From positions 2,399,015 through 2,463,014 of the forward strand of contig CM020508.1 in the NCBI GenBank assembly GCA_009823395.1: a DNA stretch of 64,000 nucleotides, read 5' to 3'. Shown here piece by piece: positions 63,081 through 64,000 of the stretch. The notes beneath the pieces are model-generated. The model made no database searches. It was not told the origin of the DNA and was given only the letters and a program-made list of their open reading frames with translations. The translations under genes were made by a program, and so were the position numbers. Source of the stretch: Thamnaconus septentrionalis (lineage: Eukaryota > Chordata > Actinopteri > Tetraodontiformes > Monacanthidae). The stretch's first letter is position 1. Each line of letters starts with the position of its first letter.

Positions 63081-64000
63081 TAAAAAAAACCAAAAAAAAA
63101 CAAAACACTCCATTAGGTGCAAATGCAACGGAAAGATTTACTTCTGTCGTCTCAGATTTACAGTAACTAAAATGCTGTATAGACTGCAGCAGCACCCCCT
63201 ACTGGTTGGTTGGAGGGGTTGCTGTAGCTGCAGTGCTTGGCAGACAAAAACAAACAATTCCGTAAATGTGTTTTTCCCAGAAACAGCCTTGCTGCTGTGT
63301 TTTTTCTCCCACCTCCTGCTGCAGTGCCGTGACACAGTCCAGCAGCAGTTTGTCCCGCCGGGTCCAGTTACGGCGCCGAGAAAACGTGTCTCGCCGCGCG
63401 GCGGAGCTCATTAATCCCGGCCGCTCCTCCGCACAAGTGCACACATTTACTTTAATTAAAGTTATCTTCTGAGATATAATTAACGGCGTCAAACATCAAA
63501 GTGCGACTCAGATCCTCCAATAAAGTCGAGATGACAGTTTCAACGCGGCTGCAGACGGGAAGAGGAAGGAAGGAAGGAGGACGGAATGAAAGACGGAGAA
63601 AGAGGAGTGAGAGAGAGAGAGAAAAAAATACCTCGTTTCCTCCTCTGCCTGCGTTTTGACATCAAAGCCGGATCGCGGCGCTAATTGATGCCCTCAGATC
63701 TCCCTCAGTTTTTTTCCCTCTTGCTCGGCCTCCTCTCTCCAAAGTCTGTTTCCTGGTGCTCCCTCTTTATATCAGCCTGTGATCAAAACACAGAGTCATT
63801 AATTTGCTGTTTCTTTGTCTGCTCATTTCATTGGCAGCCAAAGACCAAAATCAAGGTTCTGAACTTCTGTTGCTGCTGCTGCTGCTTGTTGGAGAGCCGG
63901 GAAAACGCTTCTTGTTTTATTTATCCATTTATCTATATATATAAAAATCTCCCTACAATCAGCCAGAATGAAAATAATTATGTCTGCTGTAAATAGTTTG

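Larger units (their letters stand above)
56780..64000. other. Gene-free region downstream of hs2st1
   Basis: Candidate non-coding conserved blocks at about 57,030-57,130, 57,420-57,610, 57,950-58,150, 59,820-59,935 and 60,230-60,550 (TTAATTAGGAAC, CTAATGCACCTG, GGATTAAATTATTTATCC, TTTTCAATTATGCGC) alternate with CTT, CT, CTG and CT-CA microsatellites and the short repeats listed separately. No coding exon recognised. GCTAGC words cluster at 62,868-62,925. Confidence 0.4.

Overview
The window looks like nuclear DNA of a teleost fish, probably a percomorph. Evidence: two vertebrate multi-exon genes with canonical GT-AG introns, several of only 75-134 bp; very dense microsatellites (CA, CT, ATT, GAA, CAG); and fish-type dispersed repeats (a tRNA-derived SINE, hAT-like and TTAA-type MITEs). 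No prokaryotic, plasmid or phage organisation is present.

Layout. (1) About 1-47,400 contains no protein-coding gene I can support. Up to about 41 kb it is a gene desert in which microsatellites, including one CT tract of roughly 780 bp at 20,705-21,484, separate non-repetitive blocks rich in TAATTA, ATTAGC and TTAATTG-type words that read like conserved non-coding elements. Scattered in it are a degenerate hAT-like element (5,461-5,740), a TIR element (13,238-13,868), a hAT MITE with a recognisable 8-bp target duplication (15,607-15,875) and a SINE split by a 593-bp MITE (27,738-28,645). (2) From about 41 to 47 kb the sequence is AT-richer and packed with transposon debris: a candidate DNA element, a frame-broken multicopy gene remnant (44,414-45,340), and a TIR-bounded element whose interior is a higher-order minisatellite of 91-bp units (45,449-46,375). 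(3) 47,423-50,306 is a five-exon claudin-18 gene (242 aa). (4) 51,969-55,371 is a seven-exon heparan sulfate 2-O-sulfotransferase 1 gene (369 aa), in the same orientation. (5) 55,372-64,000 holds the hs2st1 3' UTR, then more gene-free DNA with CNE-like blocks, microsatellites and repeats.

The two genes do unrelated jobs: a four-pass tight-junction protein and a Golgi heparan-sulfate-modifying enzyme. They are simply tandem neighbours. The most interesting observations are the minisatellite inside an inverted-repeat element, two hs2st1 introns that are stop-free and multiples of three, a claudin-18 first exon that looks like a mixture of the two mammalian alternative first exons, a polyglutamine run in the HS2ST1 stem, and the MITE-in-SINE nesting that fixes the element ends exactly. 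I did not find a convincing new biological system. Nothing here was checked by alignment or database search; family assignments rest on recognition of the sequence.
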